Assembly: GCA_963705545.1 (NCBI GenBank)
Contig: CAVPJX010000001.1
Location: 124,001-188,000 of the forward strand
Source of the DNA: DATBLY01 sp963705545
GTDB taxonomy: Bacteria; Actinomycetota; UBA4738; HRBIN12
Length of the DNA: 64,000 bases
Direction: 5' to 3'
Part shown: piece after piece, positions 8,833-17,246 of the stretch
Layout of the letters: every line of letters begins with the position of its first letter
Numbering within the stretch: position 1 is the stretch's first letter
Translations under genes and position numbers: made by a program
Notes under the pieces: model-generated
The model's database searches: none
What the model was told of the DNA's origin: nothing
Seen by the model: the letters and a program-made list of their open reading frames with translations, nothing else

Positions 8833-9390
8833 GTGAAGGCGGGCGTGCTCGCGCTGCAGGGAGACTTCCGCGAGCACGCTCGCGCGTTCGCCGACGCGGG
8901 CGCGACCGCCGTCGAGGTCCGGACCACCGACGACCTGTCCGAGGTGGCCTGCCTCGCGATCCCCGGCGGCGAGTCGACGACGATCGGGAAGCTCGCGCGG
9001 GCCTACGGTCTCGTGGAGCCGATCCGGGAACGCGCCGGAGCCGGGATGCCGATCCTGGGGACCTGCGCCGGGATGATCGCGCTCGCGCGTGAGGTGATCG
9101 GCGGTAGGCCGTTGCTCGAGCTCATGGACATCACGGTCCGCCGCAACGCGTACGGGCGGCAGGTCGACTCGTTCGAGACCGACCTGGCGGTCGATGGGCT
9201 CGATCATCGCGTCCGCGGTGTGTTCATCCGCGCACCCGTCGTCGAGCGGGTAGGCCCGGCGGTCCGTGTGCTCGCCGAGCACGAGGGACACGCCGTCGTG
9301 TTGGAGGAGGGGAGCCTGCTCGTGGCATCCTTCCACCCGGAGCTCGTGGGTGAAGCCGGGCTCCACCGGTACCTGATGGGGAAGGTGTGA
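8833..9390 (+). CDS. pdxT: pyridoxal 5'-phosphate synthase, glutaminase subunit PdxT
   Basis: A class-I glutamine amidotransferase of 185 residues that hydrolyses glutamine and channels ammonia to PdxS. It has the family opening GVLALQGDFREH, the IPGGESTT loop, the nucleophile in LGTCAGMI, and the His-Glu pair in SFHPEL near the C-terminus, so the triad is complete. It starts with GTG 12 bases after pdxS, as expected for a two-subunit enzyme, and is followed 4 bases after its stop by yebC. Confidence 0.95.
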   Translation: MKAGVLALQGDFREHARAFADAGATAVEVRTTDDLSEVACLAIPGGESTTIGKLARAYGLVEPIRERAGAGMPILGTCAGMIALAREVIGGRPLLELMDITVRRNAYGRQVDSFETDLAVDGLDHRVRGVFIRAPVVERVGPAVRVLAEHEGHAVVLEEGSLLVASFHPELVGEAGLHRYLMGKV

Positions 9391-9394
9391 GCGG

Positions 9395-10144
9395 ATGTCC
9401 GGCCATTCGAAGTGGGCGACGATCAAGCGGAAGAAGGAAGCGACCGACGCGAAGCGCTCGAACATGTACGCGAAGCTGTTGCGCGCGGTCGAGGTGGCCG
9501 CCCGCGAGGGCGGCGGGAACGTCGACGGCAACATGACGCTCGCCTCGGCCGTGGAGAAGGCCAAGGGCTTCTCGGTCCCGAACGACAACATCGACCGTGC
9601 GATCAAGCGGGGGACCGGGGAGCTGTCCGATGGTGCGCGCTACGAGGAGCTGCAGTACGAGGGGTACGCGCCCGGAGGCGTGGCGCTGCTCGTGGAGGCG
9701 CTCACCGACAACCGGAACCGGACGGGGCAGGAGATCCGGCACGCGTTCACGCGCAACCACGGCAACCTCGGCGACCAGGGGAGTACCGCCTGGATGTTCA
9801 CGCGTAAGGGCGTGATCGTGGTCGAGAAGGCGGTCGCGCCCGACGAGGAACGGGTGCTGGAGGTCGCGCTCGAAGGCGGGGCCGAGGACGTCCGCGACGC
9901 CGAGAGCTCGTGGGAGATCGTCACCGACCCCGGCGGGCTCCGCTCGGTCGTGGCATCGCTCGAGGTGGGCGGCGTACCCGTCGATTCGTCCGAGCTCACG
10001 ATGCTCCCGCAGACGTCGATCCCGGTCGGCGGATCGGAGGCCCGGCAGGTGCTCCAGCTGATCGAGGCGCTCGAGGATCTCGACGACGTCCAGGCCGTCT
10101 ACGCGAACTTCGACATCCCCGAAGAGGTCATGGCCTCGCTGTAG
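9395..10144 (+). CDS. yebC: YebC/PmpR family translational or transcriptional regulator
   Basis: A 249-residue TACO1/YebC protein beginning MSGHSKWATIKRKKEA, the invariant family start, with GYAPGGVALLVEALTDNRNRT in the middle and the DLDDVQAVYANFD ending. The family has been described both as DNA-binding regulators and as factors easing ribosome stalling; which applies here is not visible. Its place just before ruvCAB is conserved in many bacteria. A strong hairpin follows its stop. Confidence 0.9.
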   Translation: MSGHSKWATIKRKKEATDAKRSNMYAKLLRAVEVAAREGGGNVDGNMTLASAVEKAKGFSVPNDNIDRAIKRGTGELSDGARYEELQYEGYAPGGVALLVEALTDNRNRTGQEIRHAFTRNHGNLGDQGSTAWMFTRKGVIVVEKAVAPDEERVLEVALEGGAEDVRDAESSWEIVTDPGGLRSVVASLEVGGVPVDSSELTMLPQTSIPVGGSEARQVLQLIEALEDLDDVQAVYANFDIPEEVMASL

Positions 10145-10160
10145 TCGGCCGCAGGTGGTC

Positions 10161-10197
10161 CCGGTGCGGCCCCCGGTCGTTGCCCGGGCCGCACCGG
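10161..10197 (+). terminator. hairpin terminator after yebC
   Basis: A perfect 12-bp GC-rich stem (10161-10172 with 10186-10197) closes a 13-base loop. There is no T-run, as is usual for terminators in very GC-rich genomes. It separates the pdx-yebC unit from ruvCAB. Confidence 0.55.
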
Positions 10198-10202
10198 CAG
10201 CC

Positions 10203-10208
10203 TAGGAT
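10203..10208 (+). promoter_or_regulatory. -10 box before ruvC
   Basis: TAGGAT lies just after the yebC terminator and 10 bases before the ATG at 10219. This is consistent with a short or absent leader. Confidence 0.35.
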
Positions 10209-10218
10209 GCACGAACGG

Positions 10219-10731
10219 ATGTTCGATTCCCGGGTGATCGGCGTGGACCCCGGCGTGGCCAACCTGGGCCTCGCGGTGGTCGAGCGACGCGAGCGCCGAT
10301 CCCGCATCGTCTGGGCCGCGACGATCCAGACGTCTTCCGGCACGGCCGAGGCCCAGCGCGTGTGGCACGTGGCGGAGGCGTTCCGGGCGGCGATCGCGGA
10401 CCACGCCCCCCGGGCGGTGGCCGTGGAGCGGGTCGCGTGGAACGTGAACGAAGCGAGCGCGATGGCGGTCGCGCGGGCGACCGGCGCGCTGCTGTTGGTC
10501 GCGGCCGAATCGGGGCTCGACGTCGCCGAGTACGGGCCGCTCGAGGTGAAGAACGCGGTGGCCGGCTCGGGATCGGCGACGAAGTCGCAGGTGCGCGAGG
10601 CGCTCCGGCGGATCCATGCGATCTCGGACGTCCCGAAGGAGCCCGACGCCTGCGATGCGGTGGCGGTGGCGGTCACGCACCTGGTCCGCGCGCGGTTCGC
10701 GGATGCGGTCGCGAGGGCAGCCGCGCGATGA
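10219..10731 (+). CDS. ruvC: Holliday junction endonuclease RuvC
   Basis: The resolvase of the RuvABC complex, which cuts Holliday junctions symmetrically. The RNase H-like fold carries all four acidic residues: Asp in VIGVDPG, Glu in VAVERVAWN, and the Asp pair in [13 protein letters not shown]. From ATG 10219 it has 170 residues; an in-frame ATG at 10207 would add four and overlaps the -10 box, so the later start is preferred. Its stop overlaps the ruvA start by 4 bases, giving the classical ruvC-ruvA-ruvB operon. Confidence 0.93.
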   Translation: MFDSRVIGVDPGVANLGLAVVERRERRSRIVWAATIQTSSGTAEAQRVWHVAEAFRAAIADHAPRAVAVERVAWNVNEASAMAVARATGALLLVAAESGLDVAEYGPLEVKNAVAGSGSATKSQVREALRRIHAISDVPKEPDACDAVAVAVTHLVRARFADAVARAAAR

Positions 10732-11291
10732 TCGCCTTCCTGGAGGGCGAGGTCGTCGAGAAAGGCGCCGGACGCGTCGTGTTGGTGGTGGGGGGCGTCG
10801 GGTACGAGCTGGCCGCTCCCACCTCGACCGTGAGCGGGCTCCCCCCGGTCGGCCGCCCCGCCGTGGTCCACACGCGCCTGGTGGCCCGCGACGATCAGCT
10901 GATCCTGTACGGCTTCTCCTCGCCCGACGAACGGCAGTTGTTCGATCTGCTCACCGGGGTGACCGGCGTCGGACCCAAGGTCGCGCTGTCGTTCCTCTCC
11001 GCGCTGCACCCCGATGCGCTCCGTCGCGCCGTGGTGGCCGGCGACGTCGCCGCCCTCACCATCGTCCCCGGCGTCGGCAAGAAGGTGGCCCAGCGCGTCG
11101 TGATCGACCTGCGCGACAAGCTGGGTGGCGAGGGCGAACTGTTGACCGGCCCGATGAGCGAAGTGCGCGAGGCGCTCGTCTCGCTCGGGCTCTCGCCGCA
11201 GGAGGCGAGCGAGGCGATGCGCGAGATCGACGCGGACGGCCGTCCCGTCGAGGATCTGTTGCGCGAGGCGTTGCAGCGGGTGGGGCGATGA
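10728..11291 (+). CDS. ruvA: Holliday junction DNA helicase subunit RuvA
   Basis: RuvA binds the four-way junction and loads RuvB. In 187 residues it shows the N-terminal OB domain ([12 protein letters not shown] to [13 protein letters not shown]), two helix-hairpin-helix motifs (TGVGPKVAL and [12 protein letters not shown]) and a flexible linker leading to the C-terminal RuvB-contact domain ([12 protein letters not shown]). It is coupled by 4-base overlaps on both sides. Confidence 0.95.
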   Translation: MIAFLEGEVVEKGAGRVVLVVGGVGYELAAPTSTVSGLPPVGRPAVVHTRLVARDDQLILYGFSSPDERQLFDLLTGVTGVGPKVALSFLSALHPDALRRAVVAGDVAALTIVPGVGKKVAQRVVIDLRDKLGGEGELLTGPMSEVREALVSLGLSPQEASEAMREIDADGRPVEDLLREALQRVGR

Positions 11292-12304
11292 GCGACGACC
11301 GGCTGATCGAGGCGGCCGAGGTCTCGCCCGACGAGCGCGAGCTCGACGTCGCCCTGCGGCCCGGCTCCCTCGCGGAGTTCGTCGGGCAGGATCGCGTCAA
11401 GGAGCAGCTGGCGCTCCTGCTCGACGGTGCCGGCCGGCGTGACGAGCCGGTCGACCACCTCCTGTTCTCGGGACCGCCGGGCCTCGGGAAGACCACCCTC
11501 GCCCAGATCGTGGCGAACGAGATGGGGGCGGGCTTCCAGCCGAGCTCGGGTCCGGCGCTCGACCGGCCGAGCGATCTCGCCGCGATCCTCACGAACCTCG
11601 AGCCGGGCGACGTGCTGTTCGTCGACGAGATCCACCGCATGCCGCGCACGGTCGAGGAGGTCCTGTACCCGGCGCTCGAGGACTTCAGCCTCGACGTCGT
11701 GCTCGGCAAGGGCCCGACGGCCCGGACGATCCGGCTCGACCTGCCTCGGTTCACCTTGATCGGGGCCACCACGCGGCCCGGCCGCATCACCCTGCCGCTG
11801 CGCGAGCGCTTCGGCTTCTCACCGCGGCTGGACTACTACTCGGTCGAGGACCTCACGCGCATCGTCGAGCGCTCGGCGGGCATCCTCGGCGTCGGCTGCG
11901 AGCCGGACGGCGCGGTCGCGATCGCCAACCGCTCCCGGGGGACGCCCCGCATCGCGAACCGGCTGCTCCGGCGCGTCCGCGACTTCGCCGAGGTCCGCCA
12001 CGACGGCAGGATCACCGGCGAGGTGGCCCTCGGGGGGCTCGAGCTGTTCGAGGTCGACGATCAAGGCCTGGACCGGCTGGACCACGCCGTGCTCCGCGCG
12101 GTGGTCGAGAAGTTCTCCGGCGGGCCGGTCGGGCTCTCGACGCTCGCCGCCGCGGTGGGTGAGGAGACCGACACGATCGAAGACGTCGTCGAGCCGTACC
12201 TGATGCAGCTCGGCTTCCTGCAGCGAACGCCCCGCGGGCGCGTCGCCACCGAACGCGCGTTCCGGCACCTGAAGGTCGAGACCCCCGGGACGCTGCCGCT
12301 CTAG
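11288..12304 (+). CDS. ruvB: Holliday junction branch migration ATPase RuvB
   Basis: The hexameric AAA+ motor of branch migration, 338 residues. It has the [17 protein letters not shown] lead-in, Walker [12 protein letters not shown], Walker [10 protein letters not shown], sensor 1 in IGATTRPG, the arginine-finger region LRERFGF and the C-terminal winged helix with [12 protein letters not shown]. It is the last gene of ruvCAB; 111 bases follow before yajC. Confidence 0.96.
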   Translation: MSDDRLIEAAEVSPDERELDVALRPGSLAEFVGQDRVKEQLALLLDGAGRRDEPVDHLLFSGPPGLGKTTLAQIVANEMGAGFQPSSGPALDRPSDLAAILTNLEPGDVLFVDEIHRMPRTVEEVLYPALEDFSLDVVLGKGPTARTIRLDLPRFTLIGATTRPGRITLPLRERFGFSPRLDYYSVEDLTRIVERSAGILGVGCEPDGAVAIANRSRGTPRIANRLLRRVRDFAEVRHDGRITGEVALGGLELFEVDDQGLDRLDHAVLRAVVEKFSGGPVGLSTLAAAVGEETDTIEDVVEPYLMQLGFLQRTPRGRVATERAFRHLKVETPGTLPL

Positions 12305-12373
12305 GCGCAGGTCAGGGGCCCTCCCGGGTCCGGCGGAGACGGGGAGGGGGCCGGGGGAGCCAGGAGACGGAGG

Positions 12374-12379
12374 TAGACT
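12374..12379 (+). promoter_or_regulatory. -10 box before yajC
   Basis: TAGACT lies 36 bases before the yajC ATG, with an AAGGA ribosome site (12401-12405) in between. It probably starts the yajC-HD-secDF unit. Confidence 0.35.
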
Positions 12380-12415
12380 CCCTGCCCGCAACCCCGAGCG
12401 AAGGACAGGGTGACG

Positions 12416-12796
12416 ATGGTCGGGCTCCTCGCACAGAACAGCCAGCAAGGGGGCAGCGCGCTGACGTTGTTCCTCCCCCTCCTGCTCATGGGCGGGGTCT
12501 TCTACTTCCTGCTGATCCGCCCGCAGCAGAAGCGGGTCCGGGCGCAGCAGGCGCTCCTGTCCGCCGTCGGCGTGGGCGATGAGGTGATCACCACGGCCGG
12601 GATCTACGGCACGGTCGCCGAGATCGACGAGGACGAGGGAACCGTGACGATCGAGATCGCTCCCGGGACGCGGGTCCGGATGCTGAAGAGCGGGATCGCG
12701 CGCCGCGTGGTCGACGACGCCGACGGCGGGTTCGACGACGACATGGACGACGACCCGGACCTCGAGGAGGAGGAGGAGGACTCGACCTCCTCGTGA
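12416..12796 (+). CDS. yajC: preprotein translocase accessory subunit YajC
   Basis: A small single-span membrane protein of 126 residues associated with SecDF. One hydrophobic segment (about 15-38, containing LLIRPQQKR at its cytoplasmic end) precedes a conserved soluble part with VGVGDEVITTAGIYGTVAEID. The C-terminus is an unusually acidic tail rich in Asp and Glu. The ATG at 12416 is preferred over the GTG two codons earlier on spacing to the ribosome site. It overlaps the next gene by 4 bases. Confidence 0.9.
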   Translation: MVGLLAQNSQQGGSALTLFLPLLLMGGVFYFLLIRPQQKRVRAQQALLSAVGVGDEVITTAGIYGTVAEIDEDEGTVTIEIAPGTRVRMLKSGIARRVVDDADGGFDDDMDDDPDLEEEEEDSTSS

Positions 12797-13512
12797 GCGA
12801 GCAGATCGATCCGTCCGAGCCCTCGGAGGCGCCGTCGGCCCCCCCCGAGGGCGCCAGCGTCACGCTCGAGGACGTGCAGGCCGATGCGGAGCTGTCCAGC
12901 TTCATCGCCTCGGCCGACCGGGTGATGGACGCGATCGGCTTCACCGAGCATGGGTTCCGCCACGCGAACCTCGTCGCCCGGATCGCCTATCAGGTGCTGC
13001 ACCGGCTGAACTTCACCGAACGGGAGGCCGAGCTCGCCCGCGTCGCCGGGTACCTGCACGACGTCGGGAACATGCTCACGCGCGAGGTCCACGCGCAGAC
13101 CGGAAGCCTGCTCGTGCATCAGGCGTTGAAGCATCGCGCGGACCCTGCCGACCTCGCGAGCATCGTGGCCGCCGTGGCGAACCACGAGGAGGGCGACGGG
13201 TACGCCGTGTCGCCGGTCGCGGCCGCCGTGATCCTCGCGGACAAGTCGGACGTCCACCGGAGCCGCGTGCGCAAGTCGGGCCAGATCGCGTTCGACATCC
13301 ACGACCGCGTGAACCACGCCGTCGAACAGTCCTTCCTGCGGGTAGACTCTGACGCCCGGACCGTCACGCTCGAGCTGACGATCGACACCGGGATCAGCCA
13401 GGTCATGGAGTACTTCGAGATCTTCCTGGGCAGGATGCAGATGTGCCGGCACGCCGCCGAACGGCTGGACGCCAGGTTCCGGCTGGTGATCAACGGGGCG
13501 GAGCTGGCGTGA
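12793..13512 (+). CDS. HD-domain phosphohydrolase-like protein
   Basis: A 239-residue protein with an HD metal-binding domain: HANLVARIA supplies the first histidine and YLHDVGN the HD pair, with a later NHEEGDGY and ILADKSDVHRS segment. After the HD core there is an extra ~70-residue part ending MEYFEIFLGRMQMC. HD proteins hydrolyse phosphate esters, often nucleotides or cyclic nucleotides; the substrate is not evident. It is wedged between yajC and secD and coupled by 4-base overlaps on both sides, so it is made with the Sec accessory subunits. The first ~25 residues are Pro/Glu/Ser-rich and probably disordered. Confidence 0.75.
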   Translation: MSEQIDPSEPSEAPSAPPEGASVTLEDVQADAELSSFIASADRVMDAIGFTEHGFRHANLVARIAYQVLHRLNFTEREAELARVAGYLHDVGNMLTREVHAQTGSLLVHQALKHRADPADLASIVAAVANHEEGDGYAVSPVAAAVILADKSDVHRSRVRKSGQIAFDIHDRVNHAVEQSFLRVDSDARTVTLELTIDTGISQVMEYFEIFLGRMQMCRHAAERLDARFRLVINGAELA

Positions 13513-15491
13513 AGGGCACGCGGGGCCTTTGGGCCTCCATCATCTTCGTGGGCGTGCTCACGTTGGCGTCGCTCGTCGGCCTGCTCACGGGGAGGCTCCA
13601 GCCGACGCTCGGCCTCGACCTCGAGGGTGGCGTCTCGGTGATCCTCTCGGCGCCCGAGGGCACGCCGGACGACGTGATGCAGCAAGCGCTCGAGAGCATC
13701 AGGAACCGGGTCGACTCGTTCGGCGTCGGTGAGCCCCAGATCTACGTCTCGGGGACGAACATCGAGGTGCAGCTGCCGGGCCTCGCGAAAGGGACGATCG
13801 ACGAGCGGGCGAAGCAGCAGTTCTGCCTCCTCGGGTCGGACGGAACGAACTACGGCTGTCTGACGGACGAGGCGGCGGCGAAGAGCACGCTCGATGGCGT
13901 CAAGGCGGAGGAGCAGATCCAGCAGGTCTGTCTCGCGAGCGACGACCTAGAGGTCGCCGACGTCTGCTTCGGCACGCAGGCGGATGCCGACGCGGCGATC
14001 GCGGCGACGACGGTCGAGCCCGAGAGCGCCGACGAGGGGGCCCCGTGGTGCGTGAAGAACGGGGATGCCTCGTACGGGTGCCTCCCGACGAAGCAGGAGG
14101 CGCAGCAGGCTAAGAAGGCCCTGTCGACCACGACGGAGTCGCAGTTCTGCATCACCGGAGCGGACCTGGCCGCCCCGGCCTGCTTCGCCGACGAGGACGC
14201 GGCGAACGGCGCGATCGACGGGATCGAGGTCGCCGCGCGGGCGAGCGAGTTCTGTGTGGTCAGCTCCGCCGGGGTGAACCTCGGCTGTTTCATCGACCGT
14301 GCCGACGCCGAACGGAAGCTCCAGGAGACCGGTCAGGAGCGGCTCCTCGCCCTGATCGGCACCACGGCGCGGCTCGAACAACGCGAGGTGCTCCAGGTGC
14401 TGAGCCCGCAGGATCCGGCGTTCGCGTCGCAGCCGCTCACCTGCGACCGCGACGCGACGACGACGACGGTGGACTGCCCGAGCTCGCCCGACGAGCTGGC
14501 CGGCACGGACGTGTGGTTCCTCGGCCAGGACGGCGCGAAGTACCACCTCGGGCCGGTGGAGATCACCGGCGACGCGATCCGCAAGGCGACCGCCCAGTAC
14601 GCGACGCCGACGTCCGGCAGCTCCGACGTCGGCTGGAGGATCCAGTTCGAGGCGACGGGCGCCGGCAAGGACACGATCGCCGAGGTCACGACACGGCTCC
14701 AAGGCCAGCAGCTCGCGATCATCCTCGACGGGTCCGTGATCTCCGCGCCGGTCGTCCAGAACCCCATCACGGACGGGATCGGCGTGATCACGGGTTCGTT
14801 CACGAAGGAGCGTGCCCAGGACCTCGCCACGGTCCTGAACGCCGGGGCGCTCCCGGTGCAGCTCGAGACGCAGCAGGTGCTCACGGTGAGTCCCACGCTC
14901 GGGAAGGAGTCGCTCCACCAGGGGATCGTCGCCGGCGTGGTGGGGCTCGTGCTCCTGTTCCTCTACCTGCTCTTCTACTACCGCCTCCTCGGGATCGTGG
15001 CCTGGTTCGGGATGTCGATCTGGGCGATCCTCGCGCTCGCCCTCGTTTCGATCGCGGGTGAGACGTTCGGGTACGCGCTGACGCTCGCCGGCGTCGCGGG
15101 CCTCGTCATCTCGCTCGGCGTCACGGCGGACTCCTACATCGTGTTCTTCGAGCGGCTGAAGGACGAGGTGCGCGGTGGACGATCCGCGCGCTCGGCCGTC
15201 CAGCCGGCGTTCAAGCGCGCGTACAAGACGATCGTGGCGGCGGACATCGTCACAGGGATCGCCGCCGTGGTGCTGTACCTGACCGCGGTGAGCTCCGTGC
15301 GCGGGTTCGCCTTGACCCTCGGGGTCGCGACGCTCCTCGACCTGTTCGTCGTCTGGTTCTTCAAGCGGCCCACGGTGTTCCTGATCGCGCGGAACCGCCG
15401 GCTGGTGTCCCTCCCCGGCTTCGGGCTGGAGAGCGGGGTGGCCGCCGACCACGAGCTGGCGCCCGCCCCTGCCGCGGGAGGCTCCCGATGA
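13509..15491 (+). CDS. secD: protein translocase subunit SecD with a cysteine-repeat insert
   Basis: SecD helps the Sec channel release and fold exported proteins, using the proton gradient. At 660 residues it is longer than usual. The first membrane helix (about 6-26) leads into the P1 domain (LGLDLEGGVSVIL, SFGVGEPQIYVSG, VQLPGL). The family sequence normally continues directly from DERA to the LLALIGTTARL block, but here about 175 residues with ten cysteines intervene (residues 103-278, listed separately). The C-terminal half has the SecD membrane domain with GVTADSYIVFFER, whose Asp is the conserved one in helix 4. The GTG start overlaps the HD gene by 4 bases. Confidence 0.93.
   Translation: MKGTRGLWASIIFVGVLTLASLVGLLTGRLQPTLGLDLEGGVSVILSAPEGTPDDVMQQALESIRNRVDSFGVGEPQIYVSGTNIEVQLPGLAKGTIDERAKQQFCLLGSDGTNYGCLTDEAAAKSTLDGVKAEEQIQQVCLASDDLEVADVCFGTQADADAAIAATTVEPESADEGAPWCVKNGDASYGCLPTKQEAQQAKKALSTTTESQFCITGADLAAPACFADEDAANGAIDGIEVAARASEFCVVSSAGVNLGCFIDRADAERKLQETGQERLLALIGTTARLEQREVLQVLSPQDPAFASQPLTCDRDATTTTVDCPSSPDELAGTDVWFLGQDGAKYHLGPVEITGDAIRKATAQYATPTSGSSDVGWRIQFEATGAGKDTIAEVTTRLQGQQLAIILDGSVISAPVVQNPITDGIGVITGSFTKERAQDLATVLNAGALPVQLETQQVLTVSPTLGKESLHQGIVAGVVGLVLLFLYLLFYYRLLGIVAWFGMSIWAILALALVSIAGETFGYALTLAGVAGLVISLGVTADSYIVFFERLKDEVRGGRSARSAVQPAFKRAYKTIVAADIVTGIAAVVLYLTAVSSVRGFALTLGVATLLDLFVVWFFKRPTVFLIARNRRLVSLPGFGLESGVAADHELAPAPAAGGSR
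13815..14342 (+). repeat. five tandem cysteine-pair repeats inside SecD
   Basis: Residues 103-278 of SecD comprise five diverged repeats of 33-40 residues. Cysteine pairs are at 106/117, 141/153, 181/191, 214/225 and 249/260. Each repeat reads roughly x-[FVW]-C-[LIV], about ten residues with small or acidic side chains, [AGV]-C-[FL], then an Asp/Ala-rich stretch likely to form a helix. The segment is on the extracytoplasmic face, where disulfides can form. I do not recognise this repeat family. Confidence 0.75.
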
Positions 15492-16618
15492 ACCTGCACC
15501 ACGCGATCGAGACGTACCGGGGGCACACGATCCCGCACTTCCGGTTCATCGAGCACCGCCGCCGGTGGTTCCTGATCTCCGGGGTGGTGATCGCGCTCTC
15601 GATCCTCGGGTTCGCGGTCCGAGGTCTGAACTTCTCGATCGACTTCGACGGGGGCGCGCAGATCAGCTACACGTGGGAGACGTCGGTCACGGTCGGGGAC
15701 GTGACCGCCGTCCTCGCCGACAACGGCCATGCCGACGCGAACGTCCAGATCGCCAACGGCGACACGATCCTGATCCGGACCGACTCCCTCACCGGCGATC
15801 CCCAGGAGTCGGCCGCGCTCCTCGACGCGCTGGCGGAGCAGGCCGGGATCGATCGGACCGAGATCAACGTGCAAGACGTCGGTCCCACGTGGGGCGAGGA
15901 GATCTCCCGAAAGGCACTCACCGGGCTGATCGTCGTCCTGCTTGCCATCGCGCTGTACATCACGATCCGGTTCGAGTGGAAGATGGCGATCGGCGCGATG
16001 ATCGCCCTCGTCCACGACGTCGTGATCACGGTGGGCGTCTACGCACTCACCGGACGCGAGGTCACCCCCGAGACCGTCATCGCGATCCTCACGATCCTGG
16101 GGTTCTCGCTGTATGACACGGTCGTGATCTACGACAAGATCAAGGAGAACACGGAGTCCACCGCCCTGGTCGCGCGCGAGGGGTACTCGGGCGTCGTGAA
16201 CCTCTCCCTGAACCAGGTGTTCATGCGATCGGTCAACACCTCGCTCGTCGTCCTGCTGCCGATCCTGTCGCTCCTGCTGTTCGGAGGGGACACGCTCAAG
16301 GACTTCGCGTTCGCGATGTTCATCGGCGTGGCCACCGGGGCGTACTCCTCGATCTTCATCGCGGCGCCGATCCTGACGATCCTGAAGGCGCGCGAGGCGA
16401 AGTACCGACAGCTCGAAGCCCGGCGGACCGTGCGGGAGACCAGGGCGAGCGGCCGGCCCGATGCGGCTCCCGCAGCGCCCTCCAGCGTTGCGGACGAGGC
16501 CGAGGAGGTCGCCGTGGCCGCCGCCGCACCCACCCGGACGGCGACCCGTCCGTCGGGGACGGCGCGTCCGCGCCCGAAGAGCAAGCGGCGACCCCCCGCC
16601 AAGCGCCGGCGGAGGTGA
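15488..16618 (+). CDS. secF: protein translocase subunit SecF
   Basis: Partner of SecD, 376 residues. It has a first membrane helix (about 25-45), the FSIDFDGGAQISY periplasmic opening, a P4 domain, and a five-helix C-terminal bundle containing GFSLYDTVVIYDKIKEN with the conserved aspartate. An extra C-terminal tail of about 75 residues is rich in Ala, Pro, Thr, Arg and Lys and ends in a run of basic residues; it is cytoplasmic and probably disordered or ribosome/lipid-contacting. It overlaps secD and apt by 4 bases each. Confidence 0.95.
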   Translation: MNLHHAIETYRGHTIPHFRFIEHRRRWFLISGVVIALSILGFAVRGLNFSIDFDGGAQISYTWETSVTVGDVTAVLADNGHADANVQIANGDTILIRTDSLTGDPQESAALLDALAEQAGIDRTEINVQDVGPTWGEEISRKALTGLIVVLLAIALYITIRFEWKMAIGAMIALVHDVVITVGVYALTGREVTPETVIAILTILGFSLYDTVVIYDKIKENTESTALVAREGYSGVVNLSLNQVFMRSVNTSLVVLLPILSLLLFGGDTLKDFAFAMFIGVATGAYSSIFIAAPILTILKAREAKYRQLEARRTVRETRASGRPDAAPAAPSSVADEAEEVAVAAAAPTRTATRPSGTARPRPKSKRRPPAKRRRR

Positions 16619-17142
16619 CGGTGGAGGTCGCGGACATCAAGGCGCTGATCCGGGAGGTCCCGGACTTCCCGGAGCCCGGGGTCAGCTTCAAGGACATCAC
16701 GCCGGTGCTGGCGGACCCGAGCGCGTTCTCGACGATCATCGATCTGATCGTCGTGCACTTCGGGCGAGGCAACGTGGACAAGGTCGTGGGGATCGAAGCC
16801 CGCGGGTTCATCCTGGCGGCACCGGTCGCGTATCACTTCGGCGCGGGCTTCGCGCCGGTCCGCAAACAGGGGAAGCTCCCGTGGAAGACCGCGGGCGAGC
16901 CATACGACCTCGAGTACGGGTCGGCCTCGCTCGAGATCCACGAGGACGCCGTGAGTCCGGGTGAACGCGTCCTCGTCGTGGACGACGTGCTCGCCACGGG
17001 CGGGACGGCCGCGGCGGCCGCCGGGCTCGTGGAGCGGGTCGGCGGGAAGGTCTGCGGGATCGCCTGTCTGATCGAGCTGGACTTCCTCCGCGGCCGGGAC
17101 AAGGTCGACGGGTTCGAGCTCTTCACGCTGATCCACTACTAG
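16615..17142 (+). CDS. apt: adenine phosphoribosyltransferase
   Basis: Purine salvage enzyme of 175 residues that makes AMP from adenine and PRPP. It starts with the family pattern REVPDFPEPGVSFKDITP; the RKQGKLPW segment, the YGSASLEIH block and the PRPP loop VLVVDDVLATGGTA follow. The secF-apt-rel order is common in actinobacteria and links purine salvage with the stringent response. The GTG start overlaps the secF stop by 4 bases. Confidence 0.93.
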   Translation: MTVEVADIKALIREVPDFPEPGVSFKDITPVLADPSAFSTIIDLIVVHFGRGNVDKVVGIEARGFILAAPVAYHFGAGFAPVRKQGKLPWKTAGEPYDLEYGSASLEIHEDAVSPGERVLVVDDVLATGGTAAAAAGLVERVGGKVCGIACLIELDFLRGRDKVDGFELFTLIHY

Positions 17143-17210
17143 GCCGGCGCCGCGGCCCCTCCGACCGAGGGAACGACGGCCGCTTGCGACGCGCCGCAGG
17201 GCAACCTCCG

Positions 17211-17216
17211 TACACT
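17211..17216 (+). promoter_or_regulatory. -10 box before rel
   Basis: TACACT lies 30 bases before the rel GTG, with AGGAGG between. A TTGCGA at 17184 is 21 bases upstream, too far for a standard spacer, so the -35 is uncertain. Confidence 0.35.
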
Positions 17217-17246
17217 GGGCCGAGGGGGCGCGGCCAGGAGGCGAAG

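Noticed and set aside
17184..17216. TTGCGA / TACACT as a complete rel promoter
   Set aside because: The spacer is 21 bases, outside the normal 16-19; only the -10 box is kept.
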